A stretch of 64,000 bases of DNA, taken from positions 1 through 64,000 of the forward strand of contig NZ_JHYC01000017.1 in assembly GCF_000621525.1 (NCBI RefSeq). Direction: 5' to 3'. Shown here in pieces: positions 10,235-19,831 of the stretch. The position numbers and the translations under genes are program-made. The notes under the pieces are model-generated. The model searched no databases. It had not been told where the DNA came from and saw only the letters and a list, made by a program, of their open reading frames with translations. Positions within the stretch are counted from its first letter, which is position 1; every line of letters begins with the position of its first letter. The DNA comes from Legionella fairfieldensis ATCC 49588 (GTDB taxonomy: Bacteria; Pseudomonadota; Gammaproteobacteria; Legionellales; Legionellaceae).

Positions 10235-10744
10235 ATGGCATTTGATGAATCTACAAAAAATGAAGGATACCAGGAAAAATTAGTATCCGTAACACGTACC
10301 GCCAAAGTGGTTAAAGGTGGACGTGTATTTGGTTTCGCAGTATTAGTAGTTATCGGAGATGGAAAAGGCAAGGTAGGTTATGGACGAGGTAAAGCTCGGG
10401 AAGTTCCTATTGCTATTCAAAAAGCTATGGAACAGGCAAGAAAAAATATGACTTATATTCCATTAGCAGGCACTACTATTCATCATGAAATTACTTGGAA
10501 TTATGGTGCTTCGAAAGTCTTTATGAAGCCTGCAAGCGATGGTACCGGAATTATTGCAGGTGGCGCAATGCGTGCGGTACTGGAAGTGCTTGGGGTGCAA
10601 AATATTTTAGCAAAAAGTATTGGTTCAACTAATCCCAGTAATATCGTACGAGCTACTATTGGAGCATTGACTAATATTGGAACACCTGATTATGTTGCTG
10701 CCAAGCGTGGCAAGTCAGTTGAAGAAGTAATGGCGGGCGAATAA
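10235..10744 (+). CDS. rpsE: 30S ribosomal protein S5
   Basis: 169 residues, full length. The double-stranded-RNA-binding N-terminal part ([21 protein letters not shown]) and the [12 protein letters not shown] loop important for decoding fidelity are present. It overlaps rpmD by one base (TAATG). Confidence 0.97.
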   Translation: MAFDESTKNEGYQEKLVSVTRTAKVVKGGRVFGFAVLVVIGDGKGKVGYGRGKAREVPIAIQKAMEQARKNMTYIPLAGTTIHHEITWNYGASKVFMKPASDGTGIIAGGAMRAVLEVLGVQNILAKSIGSTNPSNIVRATIGALTNIGTPDYVAAKRGKSVEEVMAGE

Positions 10745-10929
10745 TGAGTAAAAAATTAAAAATAACTTTGGTAAAAAGTACCATCGGTCGTAAGCCAAAA
10801 CATATTGAAATTGCTAAACAGCTAGGTTTAGGTAAACTAAATTCCAGTGTTATTCATAATGACAATCCGGCTATCCGGGGTCTGATTAATACAATTGTTT
10901 ACCTGTTACAAGTTGAGGAGTGTGCCTAA
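10744..10929 (+). CDS. rpmD: 50S ribosomal protein L30
   Basis: 61 residues, the usual small bacterial L30. It has the [12 protein letters not shown]-terminus and the LGLGKLNS motif. The start overlaps the rpsE stop by one base, and its stop overlaps the rplO start by one base. Confidence 0.95.
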   Translation: MSKKLKITLVKSTIGRKPKHIEIAKQLGLGKLNSSVIHNDNPAIRGLINTIVYLLQVEECA

Positions 10930-11363
10930 TGAATTTAAATACGCTGTCTCCAGAGCCAGGTTCAAGACCCAATAAGAAACGTCTTGGAAGAGGTATCGGT
11001 TCTGGCTTAGGTAAAACAAGTGGTAAAGGTCATAAAGGACAAAAGGCCAGAGCTGGTGGTTACCACAAAATTAACTTTGAAGGCGGACAAATGCCTATTC
11101 AACGTCGTTTGCCAAAAATGGGTTTTAAATCTCGTGTTTGCAAAACGGTTGATCAGGTTACTTTAAGCGAATTAGCCAAATTAAATTCGGAAGAAGTTGA
11201 TCTTGTCGCTTTAAAATCTGCAGGTTTAATTAATCATTCAATACGTGATGTTAAAGTTATTCTCTCTGGAGAAATTAACGTTCCACGAAAACTTAAAGGT
11301 TTACGTGTCACAAAAGGTGCTCGCTTGGCTATTGAGCAAGCAGGTGGCAGTGTTGAAGAGTAA
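10929..11363 (+). CDS. rplO: 50S ribosomal protein L15
   Basis: 144 residues from ATG 10929 ([12 protein letters not shown]), which is in TAATG with rpmD and behind a GAGGAG ribosome-binding site. The glycine-rich RNA-binding N-terminus ([24 protein letters not shown]) is typical. secY begins 2 nt after its stop. Confidence 0.97.
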   Translation: MNLNTLSPEPGSRPNKKRLGRGIGSGLGKTSGKGHKGQKARAGGYHKINFEGGQMPIQRRLPKMGFKSRVCKTVDQVTLSELAKLNSEEVDLVALKSAGLINHSIRDVKVILSGEINVPRKLKGLRVTKGARLAIEQAGGSVEE

Positions 11364-11365
11364 TT

Positions 11366-12694
11366 ATGAATAATCAAAGGCACGCTACTGGCCAATCTAA
11401 AAGTGGATTGGCTGAACTTAAATCAAGGCTACTTTTTGTTATTTTGGGGATATTAGTTTATAGATTGGGTGCGCATATTCCTGTACCTGGCCTTGATCCT
11501 CAAAAACTGGCTAATTTTTTTGGCGAACAGCAAAACACTATATTTGGTCTTTTTAATATGTTTTCAGGCGGGGCCTTATCGCGGGTAACTGTTTTTGCTA
11601 TAGGTATAATGCCCTACATTTCGGCATCTATTATCATACAGCTATTTTCAGTAGTATCACCCAAGTTAGAACAGCTGAAAAAAGAAGGTGAATCTGGCCG
11701 CAGAAAAATAAACCAATATACCCGTTATTTGACGTTGGTTCTTGCTGTTTTTCAATCGTTGGGAATGGCGAGGTGGTTGGCTGGTCAACAAATTGCTTTA
11801 AACTCAGATCTATTTTTCTATTTTACCGCAGTGGTTACCTTGGTTACCGGAACAATGTTTTTAATGTGGTTAGGTGAACAGATTACTGAGAAAGGCGTTG
11901 GTAATGGTATCTCACTAATTATTTTTTCTGGAATCGTGTCAAGCATGCCGAGTGCGATAGCGTCTGTCTTTCAACAAGTTAAGGAAGGTCAAATGCAAGC
12001 GCTTACTCTGATACTTGTTGCGGTTATCGTTGCGGTGGTTACTGGTTTTGTTGTATTTATGGAGCGAGCGCAACGTCGCATAAGAGTTAATTATGCCCAA
12101 CGAACTCATGGACGAAAAGTTTATGCTGCTCAAACGAGCCATTTACCGTTAAAAATTAATATGTCTGGGGTGATACCGCCAATTTTTGCATCAAGTATTA
12201 TTCTGTTGCCAGCAACATTAGCTCAGTTTTTTGGCAAGGGAAAAGGTATGGACTGGTTGGCAGATATTGGGATGGCTTTGTCTCCAGGGCAACCACTTTA
12301 TTTGATTGTTTATGCTGCCTCTATACTGTTTTTTGCATTTTTTTATGCAGCTTTAGTGTTTAATCCTAAAGATACAGCGGACAATTTGAAAAAATCGGGT
12401 GCTTATATTCCAGGCATTCGACCCGGAGAACAAACGACCAAATACATTGATTCGGTAATGACCCGCTTAACTTTAGTTGGTGCTATTTATTTGGTGCTGG
12501 TTTGTTTACTACCACAAATTTTAATGTATACCTGGCATGTGCCTTTTTATTTTGGTGGAACTTCTTTGTTGATCATAGTGGTTGTAATTATGGATTTTGT
12601 AGCTCAGGTGCAAGCCCATTTTATGACGCAACAATATGATTCTTTGATGAAGAAAGCCAATTTTAAAGGGACTAAATTGCCTGGTCTTTTATGA
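11366..12694 (+). CDS. secY: protein translocase subunit SecY
   Basis: 442 residues with ten predicted membrane helices, the channel of the SecYEG translocase in the inner membrane. Visible marks are [14 protein letters not shown] (helix 2), the cytoplasmic loop with [12 protein letters not shown], and the GIRPGEQT loop. It lies in the spc operon between rplO and rpmJ, as in E. coli. Confidence 0.98.
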   Translation: MNNQRHATGQSKSGLAELKSRLLFVILGILVYRLGAHIPVPGLDPQKLANFFGEQQNTIFGLFNMFSGGALSRVTVFAIGIMPYISASIIIQLFSVVSPKLEQLKKEGESGRRKINQYTRYLTLVLAVFQSLGMARWLAGQQIALNSDLFFYFTAVVTLVTGTMFLMWLGEQITEKGVGNGISLIIFSGIVSSMPSAIASVFQQVKEGQMQALTLILVAVIVAVVTGFVVFMERAQRRIRVNYAQRTHGRKVYAAQTSHLPLKINMSGVIPPIFASSIILLPATLAQFFGKGKGMDWLADIGMALSPGQPLYLIVYAASILFFAFFYAALVFNPKDTADNLKKSGAYIPGIRPGEQTTKYIDSVMTRLTLVGAIYLVLVCLLPQILMYTWHVPFYFGGTSLLIIVVVIMDFVAQVQAHFMTQQYDSLMKKANFKGTKLPGLL

Positions 12695-12713
12695 TTTATT
12701 AGCGGAGTTATTA

Positions 12714-12827
12714 ATGAAAGTTAGAGCATCAGTAAAACGACTTTGTCGTAACTGCAAAATTATTAAGCGCAATGGAACCATTCGCGTTATATGTAAAGAT
12801 GCAAGACATAAACAAAAACAAGGTTAG
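12714..12827 (+). CDS. rpmJ: 50S ribosomal protein L36, zinc form
   Basis: 37 residues, [16 protein letters not shown] at the start. The zinc ligands C11, C14, C27 and H32 are all present, so this is the zinc-binding form. A GCGGAG ribosome-binding site is 7 nt upstream. It is the last gene of the spc operon, 19 nt after secY. Confidence 0.96.
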   Translation: MKVRASVKRLCRNCKIIKRNGTIRVICKDARHKQKQG

Positions 12828-12850
12828 ATCCCTGCTTGATTTTGGATCAT

Positions 12851-12856
12851 TATAAT
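12851..12856 (+). promoter_or_regulatory. candidate -10 box of the alpha operon
   Basis: TATAAT lies in the 79-nt gap before rpsM, just after a 5-bp inverted repeat (GATCC ... GGATC, 12828-12846). No convincing -35 box was found at normal spacing. The site may be a promoter for rpsM-rplQ, but read-through from the spc operon is equally possible. Confidence 0.3.
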
Positions 12857-12906
12857 AGTATTCTTCTGTCCCTTTCTGGCAGAGCAAAATAACGTTCGGA
12901 GAGAAT

Positions 12907-13260
12907 ATGGCTCGTATTGCAGGTGTTAATATCCCGGATCACAAACATATCGTGATTGCTTTGACGTCGATTTATGGAATTGGCAAAACAACATCTATTA
13001 AATTATGTAAGCTGGTTGGCATTGATACAACAACAAAAGTATCCCAGATATCTGAAGATAAACTGGAAGCTTTGCGTACAGAAATCGCCAAGATGACAGT
13101 TGAAGGCGATTTGCGTCGTGTTATTACTATGAATATTAAGCGGCTTATGGATCTTGGCTGTTATCGAGGTCTTAGACATCGTCGCGGCTTACCTTTGCGT
13201 GGTCAACGTACAAAGACGAATGCGCGTACTCGAAAAGGCCGCCGAAAAGGTAATAACTAA
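12907..13260 (+). CDS. rpsM: 30S ribosomal protein S13
   Basis: 117 residues. S13 forms the intersubunit bridge in the head and contacts P-site tRNA through its basic tail. It begins [26 protein letters not shown] and ends [15 protein letters not shown]. It is the first gene of the alpha operon (rpsM-rpsK-rpsD-rpoA-rplQ). Confidence 0.97.
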   Translation: MARIAGVNIPDHKHIVIALTSIYGIGKTTSIKLCKLVGIDTTTKVSQISEDKLEALRTEIAKMTVEGDLRRVITMNIKRLMDLGCYRGLRHRRGLPLRGQRTKTNARTRKGRRKGNN

Positions 13261-13280
13261 TTTATACGTAGGAAAAGAAA

Positions 13281-13679
13281 ATGGCTATAACTAAGGCAAA
13301 ACAACAAAAAGTAAGAAAAAAGGTAAAACGTGTCGTCTCTGATGGGATAGTTCATGTTCATGCCTCTTTTAATAATACCATTGTTACCTTTACGGATCGT
13401 CAGGGTAATGCTTTGTGTTGGGCAACGGCAGGAGGTTCTGGTTTCCGAGGTTCCAGAAAAAGTACACCTTATGCTGCACAAATTGCTACTGAAAGAGCTT
13501 CCAGTGTTGCAAAAGAATATGGTATGAAATCTGTTGCTGTATTTGTTCATGGCCCTGGTCCAGGACGCGAATCAACTATTCGTGAATTGATATCACAGGA
13601 TTTTAAGATTGTAGAAATAACCGATGTTACCGGTATACCTCACAATGGATGTAAACCACCTAAAAAACGTCGTGTTTAA
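13281..13679 (+). CDS. rpsK: 30S ribosomal protein S11
   Basis: 132 residues. S11 lies on the platform near the E site. The [14 protein letters not shown] and HGPGPGRES blocks and the C-terminal [10 protein letters not shown] are conserved. An AGGAAAAG ribosome-binding site lies 6 nt upstream of the ATG. Confidence 0.97.
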   Translation: MAITKAKQQKVRKKVKRVVSDGIVHVHASFNNTIVTFTDRQGNALCWATAGGSGFRGSRKSTPYAAQIATERASSVAKEYGMKSVAVFVHGPGPGRESTIRELISQDFKIVEITDVTGIPHNGCKPPKKRRV

Positions 13680-13697
13680 GAGATTCAGGAGTATTTA

Positions 13698-14318
13698 ATG
13701 GCTAGATATTTAGGTCCAAAGTGTAAATTGTCCCGCCGAGAAGGCACCGATCTGTATTTAAAAAGCGGGGTGCGTGATCATAAATCAAAATGTAAAGCTG
13801 AAAAATTACCTGGACAGCATGGTGATAAACGTCCCCGTCTAAGTGATTATGGTATACAGTTACGTGAAAAACAAAAAATTAAACGCCTTTATGGTGTACT
13901 GGAAAAACAATTTAGAAATTATTATAAAAAAGCTGCAAGACAGAAAGGTTCTACAGGTGAAAACCTGATGATATTGCTTGAGCGACGTCTGGATAATGTA
14001 GTCTACCGTATGGGGTTTGCCAGCACTCGTGCTGAAGCAAGGCAATTAGTAGCTCATAAAGCTATTTTAGTTAATGATAAAGTTGTTAATATATCTTCTT
14101 ATCTGGTTAGCCCCGGTGATGTTGTATCTATTCGTCAAAAAGCAAAGGCACAAGGTCGTGTACAAGCTGCTATTGCTCTCTCTGAGCAACGTGCTGCTTG
14201 CGATTGGTTAACTGTTGACTCATCGTCTTTAAGAGGAACGTATACAACAGTGCCAACGCTAAATGATTTATCTTCGCTTTATAACGTTAATTTAGTTGTT
14301 GAACTTTACTCTAAGTAA
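13698..14318 (+). CDS. rpsD: 30S ribosomal protein S4
   Basis: 206 residues, the usual length. S4 starts 30S assembly and in E. coli represses the alpha operon. The N-terminal region and the S4 RNA-binding domain ([29 protein letters not shown], about 97-125) are complete. The N-terminal zinc cysteines found in some homologues are only partly present (C9, C33). Confidence 0.97.
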   Translation: MARYLGPKCKLSRREGTDLYLKSGVRDHKSKCKAEKLPGQHGDKRPRLSDYGIQLREKQKIKRLYGVLEKQFRNYYKKAARQKGSTGENLMILLERRLDNVVYRMGFASTRAEARQLVAHKAILVNDKVVNISSYLVSPGDVVSIRQKAKAQGRVQAAIALSEQRAACDWLTVDSSSLRGTYTTVPTLNDLSSLYNVNLVVELYSK

Positions 14319-14336
14319 GCTCGGAGACATAGCCGA

Positions 14337-15329
14337 ATGTATACTGAAATAAATGAAATGTTGACACCGTCTGTACTCAAAGTACATGCTGAGACGCCTA
14401 ATCACTCAAGAATTGTACTTGAGCCATTGGAGCGAGGGTATGGGCACACGCTAGGTAATGCATTAAGGCGGATTCTTTTATCGTCAATGCCGGGTTGTGC
14501 TATTACAGAAGTGTCTATTGATGGTGTTTTACATGAATATAGCACTATTGAAGGTGTACAGGAGGATGTTGTTGATATTCTCTTAAACCTTAAACAAGTT
14601 GCAATTAAGATAACTGCCGGCGAAGAAGCAGTTTTGACCTTGAGCAAACAGGGACCTTGTCAGGTGACAGCCGGAGATATTCAGTTAACTCACGGTCAGG
14701 AAATTATTAATCCCGAGTTGGTTATTGCAACTTTAAATGAAAATGGTAAGTTGAATATGACATTGAAAGTTGAAAAAGGCGTTGGGTTTCATTCAACTGA
14801 TTCCTTTATTCGTGCTTTTGATGATGAGCTGGAGAAAAAGTCCGTTGGTAAACTGAAAATTGATAATACATTTTCACCGGTGATTAAAGTGGCTTATTCA
14901 GTAGATAGTGCTCGTGTTGAGAATCGTACCGATCTTGATAAGCTTACTATTGATTTACAAACGAATGGTACATTGGATCCAGAAGAGGCTATTCGGATCG
15001 CTGCTTCTATTTTGCAACGTCAGCTCCATGCTTTTGTTGATATGAAATTCGAAGAATCACGAGCTGATAATAAAGAGCGTAATGATTTTGATCCAGTTCT
15101 CTTAAGACCCGTTGATGATTTGGAGCTTACTGTTCGCTCAGCAAATTGTTTAAAAGCTGAAAATATTTACTATATTGGTGATTTGGTACAGAAATCTGAA
15201 AATGAATTGTTAAAAACACCCAATTTAGGTAAGAAATCGCTAACAGAAATTAAAGATGTATTAGCTTCACGTTCCTTATCTTTAGGAATGAAGCTTGAGA
15301 ATTGGCCGCCTGCGAATCTAGGCGAGTAA
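14337..15329 (+). CDS. rpoA: RNA polymerase subunit alpha
   Basis: 330 residues. The N-terminal domain ([22 protein letters not shown], about 32-53) dimerises and carries beta and beta'. After a linker near 235-248 comes the C-terminal domain, with the [15 protein letters not shown] and [13 protein letters not shown] helix-hairpin-helix segments that bind UP elements and activators. It lies between rpsD and rplQ, as in E. coli. Confidence 0.98.
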   Translation: MYTEINEMLTPSVLKVHAETPNHSRIVLEPLERGYGHTLGNALRRILLSSMPGCAITEVSIDGVLHEYSTIEGVQEDVVDILLNLKQVAIKITAGEEAVLTLSKQGPCQVTAGDIQLTHGQEIINPELVIATLNENGKLNMTLKVEKGVGFHSTDSFIRAFDDELEKKSVGKLKIDNTFSPVIKVAYSVDSARVENRTDLDKLTIDLQTNGTLDPEEAIRIAASILQRQLHAFVDMKFEESRADNKERNDFDPVLLRPVDDLELTVRSANCLKAENIYYIGDLVQKSENELLKTPNLGKKSLTEIKDVLASRSLSLGMKLENWPPANLGE

Positions 15330-15346
15330 TATTAGGAGTTTTAATT

Positions 15347-15727
15347 ATGCGTCACCGTAATACAGGCCGTAAATTGAGCCGTACTAGCAGCCATAGAAAA
15401 GCAATGTTTTCAAACATGTGTACTTCTCTTATTGAGCATGAGTTGATCAAAACAACTCTACCAAAAGCTAAAGAATTGCGTCGTTATATCGAGCCTCTAA
15501 TTACTGTTAGTAAATCTGACTCGGTTGCTTCTCGTCGACATGTGTTTAATAAGCTACGCTCCAAGAGTGCAGTTGGTAAATTATTTACTACGCTTGGTCC
15601 TCGCTATGTTGAACGTCCTGGTGGTTACGTTCGTGTGTTAAAGTGTGGTTACCGTGCAGGAGATAATGCTCCTATGGCTATTATAGAGCTTGTTGATAGA
15701 CCTATTGCAACAAATAATCAAGAATAA
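15347..15727 (+). CDS. rplQ: 50S ribosomal protein L17
   Basis: 126 residues from ATG 15347 ([20 protein letters not shown]), behind an AGGAG ribosome-binding site at 15334-15338. Longer in-frame starts inside rpoA are not credible. It is the last gene of the alpha operon and is followed by a terminator hairpin. Confidence 0.97.
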   Translation: MRHRNTGRKLSRTSSHRKAMFSNMCTSLIEHELIKTTLPKAKELRRYIEPLITVSKSDSVASRRHVFNKLRSKSAVGKLFTTLGPRYVERPGGYVRVLKCGYRAGDNAPMAIIELVDRPIATNNQE

Positions 15728-15738
15728 TTGATACATGA

Positions 15739-15760
15739 AAACCCGCTATTAAGCGGGTTT
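15739..15760 (+). terminator. terminator after rplQ
   Basis: A 9-bp perfect stem (AAACCCGCT / AGCGGGTTT) with a 4-nt loop starts 11 nt after the rplQ stop. The 3' arm ends in TTT followed by GATTTAATT. It is well placed to end the long ribosomal transcript. Confidence 0.7.
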
Positions 15761-16172
15761 GATTTAATTAAAGTGATAAATACTTCGGTTTTTCTCGTGA
15801 AGAGGAAGCACAATAAGCTGAACTTTCCAACCAATTAGAAATTCTTTCGATTTTCCATAAACGTTCTCTTAACTTTGCCTTAAATTCTTAAGCTTTCATC
15901 GTAATTCTTACTTTTTGAAATAAATTGGCATGGATATGTCGTACCATGACTCTTATGAATAATTGTTCTTAATTCGCATTTAAGTTGACGCCATTGCTTG
16001 AACATTTACAAAATGGCTAATAATTAGCCAGTTATAATTTAATAAGATTTCATTGTAATTTATTGTAATTTTTATTCCATTTTGTGTAAATATTGCTAGA
16101 ATGAGCGGGATATGTCGAAACTTAAATTTAAAAAAGAGTTAAATAGTCCTTATTTCTAGACATAGAGGCAAA
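15761..16172. promoter_or_regulatory. AT-rich upstream region of the nucleotidyltransferase gene
   Basis: About 410 nt without a gene. It contains a 7-bp inverted repeat, TGGCTAA-TAA-TTAGCCA (16014-16030), and two CTTAA-type half-sites exactly 11 nt apart (15868-15876 and 15879-15887), a spacing like the tandem sites reported for the Legionella regulator PmrA. The match is weak in AT-rich DNA and lies almost 290 nt from the start codon. No convincing sigma-70 promoter stands out. Confidence 0.3.
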
Positions 16173-18911
16173 ATGAGAGAAAAAATTGAAAATTTAGAAA
16201 TAAATCAAACTATTCGCAGCATAGTTGATCTTGTTAGTTTTGGGAGTGATGAAGAGTCTTTCGATAAAATAGCAGTATCTGTTTGTAAAATTCTAAAATA
16301 TAAGGTTGATAATTTTCCTACTGAAGAAAAAGTGCTTCTCTTAATACGAATTGGATTTATATTATTGATCCCGGGAATTAATTTTTTGCCTGAAATACAG
16401 GGGCATAAAACAGAAGCGCTTTATGAAAGAGCAACTTCTTATTTTAAAAAAGTAGAAACATTATTACCTTTACTGTCAGAAAATCTAGTTAGTTTATATA
16501 CGGATTTAATAGAGGTTGCAAATTTTTTTATAAGCAGCACCGAGAAACAATATCATCTATTAATACAAGAAAAATATAAACAAGTAACTTCTCGATTACG
16601 AAAATCTGATTCGAAATATTCAAAATCTAATTTATTAGAAGAAACCTTAGATAAACTTATTGATAACCATCAAAAAATACTCCCTCAAGAAGTATTAATA
16701 CCGACATTACTTTGGAATCATTACGCATGCAAAAAAATATTAAACCATAATAATATATTTAAAGATTACGATTTAACAAGTGAGATACTTAATATTCACT
16801 TTGAAATATTGGCTATTAAGGTATGTGACCACCACCAATTTATAGAGGGTAGTTTGCTTTCTGCTATAGAAAAACCCTTATCACCTGAAGCAACAAATTT
16901 AAAATGTTTTTTAAATTTTAGTATTGATGTTCTAGAAATAAGCTGGCATTTTCCCTCGAATTTAAAATCCGACCTGTATAAAGATAGCCTATTAAGGTTT
17001 ATGGTAACGTATAAATTACAACAAGAATATTTGCAACAATTGAATGACGCCATAGAAAGTGCAAAATTACAAGCGGAACGTTTAAGTGAAGAATTATTGC
17101 GAATTGAACGAATCAAAGAGCAATGTTTAAAGCGACGTGCACCAGTAACACTTAAGAAGAACAATATAACTCAAAAAGGAAAAAAAGCATCCTCCAGCAA
17201 AAAAAGCTCAGTGAAATCTCATGAGAAGAAAGAGAAGAGCAAACTCACACCTATAGAAAAAAAAGACCTTGCTTATGCTTTGTATAAACAAGGTCAATTT
17301 CAGGAGGCTATCAAACTTTGTGAGGATGCGCGAATTCCTCAAGAAAAAATAAGTAAAAAAAACCGACTAGAGCAAGTTGAAATATTAGGATGTTTAGGTG
17401 ATCAATATAAAGCCTGGTCTCAAAATCTAAAAAATAAAAATAATAAGTTAATTTCTACTTTAGAAAAGAAAGCCTTGTCTTATTATAATTTAGCAATTGA
17501 GCAAATCACGCTCGGTTTAGTTGAGCATCAAGATGATTCAAGTTTATATGAATGGTTAGCCTTATCAGACTTTTTTCAATTGGCAGTTAATTCTCTTCAA
17601 TCCTGTCATTATATTCATAACTTAAAAAAAGAAGCAGAAGAGGATAAACCCGTTTATAACGAACCAGTAAAACTTGAATCAACTTCTCATGATGCTAATT
17701 TATTGAGAGAAATTAAAGTTAAAAACGATGTTAAAACTAAACTGGATCTACTCCTTACTGAAAAAAAACAGACTCTTCTAAAGGAGCTTTACGAGCATGG
17801 TCATGAGAGTTTTTTCATTGGTGGTGCAGTGAGAAATAGTTATCTCAATCAACCTAGTATAGGAGATACTGACATAGTTACCTCAGCTCACCCACAATTA
17901 GTTAAAGATATAGCAAAAAAAATATGGGGGGAAACAGCAACAATTATGTTAGTTGGGCTATATAATCCTGTCGTCCGTATAATAATACCATCATCCAATG
18001 AAGCATTAGATATTGCACCCTTGCAAGGTTTATCACCTTCAAATGTAGTACCAGTTCAACTCGACAATGGAACAATAGTTTATATTAACCAAACAAATTC
18101 TCTTATAGAGGATTGTCAGCGTAGGGATTTTAATTTTAATTGTGTGTACTATAATCCTCGAACCCAATCCATTATCGATCCAACAGGACGAGGTTTACAC
18201 GAGCTAGATAAAAAAATATTAAATACCGTCATTAATCCGTATGATAGTTTTACAGAAGATGAACTAAGAAAGTATCGAGCAATCCGCTTTGCAATAAAAT
18301 ATAACTTTAAAATATCAGAAGGTACTGAGAGGGCATTACAACAACATGCTGCTCAATCAAAAGGAGCTGCTCCACCAAGGTTATTAATTGAACTTCATAA
18401 GTCATTATTTAATGACAAAGGATTAGAGGCTTTTTCTTTACTAGAGAGGTATGGTTTATTAGATTTATTTAAGAAAACTGAAAAGGAAAAAACAAATAAA
18501 TCTTCTCATAATTTTGAGCTTGTGAGCTCTCTTTTAAAGATAATAATATCCAATAAAAAACTTTCGGAAAATAATGCTTGGTTATTATTTCTTGCTGGTT
18601 TATTATGGCCTCATATTCAATACGCCTCTCAAAATAAAGAAGTAATAAAATCAAATATTAATAATACCATTTTACTGTTTTATCCTTTTTTACGGTTTGA
18701 TAATATTCACTTGAAAATTAAACAAATTTGGTTACAAACTGTAGATAATAACTTGCCTATTACAGATTTAGCTGTGGAGGAGGTTGAACTTATTGATATT
18801 TTCAAACAAGCTGTGCAACCTTTATCTGCACAGGCTTTAAAGTTTTTTACTCACCAAAAAACTATAGCTGAAAATACAATACTGGAAGCATGTAGCCCTT
18901 TTACATTGTAA
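16173..18911 (+). CDS. large protein with C-terminal poly(A) polymerase/CCA-transferase domain; candidate effector
   Basis: 912 residues, about twice the size of a bacterial class II poly(A) polymerase or CCA-adding enzyme. The C-terminal half carries the fold's marks: GGAVRN (550-555), the metal-binding pair D565/D567 in GDTDIV, RRDFNFN (650-656), DPTGRGLHELDKK, and the ELRKYRAIRFAIKYNF helix. The N-terminal half (1-330) is helical and unrecognised. A Lys/Ser-rich linker (about 327-365) is followed by a TPR-like stretch (about 369-450). There is no signal peptide or membrane segment. It stands alone in an AT-rich island after the ribosomal cluster. Nucleotidyl transfer to RNA 3' ends is likely from the motifs; secretion by a Dot/Icm system is inference only. 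Confidence 0.75.
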   Translation: MREKIENLEINQTIRSIVDLVSFGSDEESFDKIAVSVCKILKYKVDNFPTEEKVLLLIRIGFILLIPGINFLPEIQGHKTEALYERATSYFKKVETLLPLLSENLVSLYTDLIEVANFFISSTEKQYHLLIQEKYKQVTSRLRKSDSKYSKSNLLEETLDKLIDNHQKILPQEVLIPTLLWNHYACKKILNHNNIFKDYDLTSEILNIHFEILAIKVCDHHQFIEGSLLSAIEKPLSPEATNLKCFLNFSIDVLEISWHFPSNLKSDLYKDSLLRFMVTYKLQQEYLQQLNDAIESAKLQAERLSEELLRIERIKEQCLKRRAPVTLKKNNITQKGKKASSSKKSSVKSHEKKEKSKLTPIEKKDLAYALYKQGQFQEAIKLCEDARIPQEKISKKNRLEQVEILGCLGDQYKAWSQNLKNKNNKLISTLEKKALSYYNLAIEQITLGLVEHQDDSSLYEWLALSDFFQLAVNSLQSCHYIHNLKKEAEEDKPVYNEPVKLESTSHDANLLREIKVKNDVKTKLDLLLTEKKQTLLKELYEHGHESFFIGGAVRNSYLNQPSIGDTDIVTSAHPQLVKDIAKKIWGETATIMLVGLYNPVVRIIIPSSNEALDIAPLQGLSPSNVVPVQLDNGTIVYINQTNSLIEDCQRRDFNFNCVYYNPRTQSIIDPTGRGLHELDKKILNTVINPYDSFTEDELRKYRAIRFAIKYNFKISEGTERALQQHAAQSKGAAPPRLLIELHKSLFNDKGLEAFSLLERYGLLDLFKKTEKEKTNKSSHNFELVSSLLKIIISNKKLSENNAWLLFLAGLLWPHIQYASQNKEVIKSNINNTILLFYPFLRFDNIHLKIKQIWLQTVDNNLPITDLAVEEVELIDIFKQAVQPLSAQALKFFTHQKTIAENTILEACSPFTL

Positions 18912-18998
18912 TATAGGAGAGCAAACTCACTTGATTTGTGTGCTATTATCATTAATGTATACGAAATAATTGAATTTCTTCAAAGCTTTCTATATTAC

Positions 18999-19026
18999 AA
19001 AACCCCTTTATTATTAAAGGGGTTTT
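18999..19026. terminator. bidirectional terminator between the nucleotidyltransferase gene and ssb
   Basis: A perfect 12-bp stem (AAAACCCCTTTA / TAAAGGGGTTTT) with a TTAT loop has A-runs on one side and T-runs on the other, so it can work on both strands. It lies 87 nt after the + strand gene and 25 nt beyond the ssb stop on the - strand. Confidence 0.85.
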
Positions 19027-19051
19027 ATTTACAAAATGTCTGAGGTGATCT

Positions 19052-19525
19052 CTAAAAAGGAATGTCATCATCCAATTCTTCAAAAGCATCTTGTGCTGAT
19101 TGAACAGGCTGGGCTTTACGTGTCTGATGTTGCTGTGGTGGCTGGTGTTGAGAAGAGGAAGGCATTTCTTCGTAATTCGATGAGCTTCCTTTGCTATCCA
19201 GCATCTGTATGTCATTCGCCACAATTTCTGTAGTATAGCGGTCTTGTCCCTGCTGATCCTGCCACTTACGTGTACGTAAACTACCTTCAACATAGAGTTT
19301 GGACCCTTTACGAACATATTCACCGGCAATTTCTCCAAGACGGTTAAAACATACAACACGGTGCCATTCTGTACGTTCCTGCTTGTCACCGGTTTGCTTG
19401 TCCTTCCATGTTTCACTGGTAGCAATTGATAGCGTAGTTACAGCGTTACCATTAGGCAGGTACCTTACGTCAGGATCAACACCAACGTTACCTACCAGGA
19501 TAACTTTATTAATTCCACGAGCCAT
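19052..19525 (-). CDS. ssb: single-stranded DNA-binding protein
   Basis: 157 residues from the ATG at 19525 ([13 protein letters not shown]), preceded by AGGAGA; an upstream ATG at 19540 lacks such a site. The OB-fold occupies about 1-110. A Gln/Ser/Pro-rich linker follows, and the C-terminal tip DDDIPF, which recruits partner proteins, is intact. It lies downstream of a YajR-type transporter gene on the same strand. In many gammaproteobacteria ssb is next to uvrA; here uvrA is 29 kb away. Confidence 0.97.
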   Translation of the reverse strand: MARGINKVILVGNVGVDPDVRYLPNGNAVTTLSIATSETWKDKQTGDKQERTEWHRVVCFNRLGEIAGEYVRKGSKLYVEGSLRTRKWQDQQGQDRYTTEIVANDIQMLDSKGSSSNYEEMPSSSQHQPPQQHQTRKAQPVQSAQDAFEELDDDIPF

Positions 19526-19723
19526 TTTATTCTCCTGCATGCGAAAGTTAGGGCTGAATTATAACGAATTTAAACGTCATTGCGTAGCCATATTCTAATG
19601 ATTACCCTGCCGTAGAGCAAATACTGAAAACTACCCTGTCCAATGCTCATTTTCCGGGTTAAGTGTTTGTAATACCTGTGTCATGTGTTTGTGCTCTATT
19701 GATCTAAAATATTACAGGTTGTT

Positions 19724-19830
19724 TTGACAAATACAGAGTATTGACTATACTAAGGATGTAGGGTGTCACTCGGTATACTTACCGTAGAGAACCCACAACA
19801 GAAGCCACTTCAGGTGGCTTCTGGCATTTT
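19724..19830 (+). ncRNA. candidate small RNA between ssb and yajR
   Basis: A near-consensus promoter on the + strand, TTGACA (19724-19729) and TATACT (19746-19751) with a 16-nt spacer, predicts a start near 19758. The next ~70 nt hold a small hairpin (CGGTA-TACT-TACCG, 19771-19784) and then a 10-bp hairpin (CAGAAGCCAC / GTGGCTTCTG, 19799-19823) followed by GCATTTT. No credible coding sequence fits. The second hairpin may also end the yajR transcript on the other strand. It could be a short sRNA or just the terminator of yajR. Confidence 0.4.
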
Positions 19831-19831
19831 A

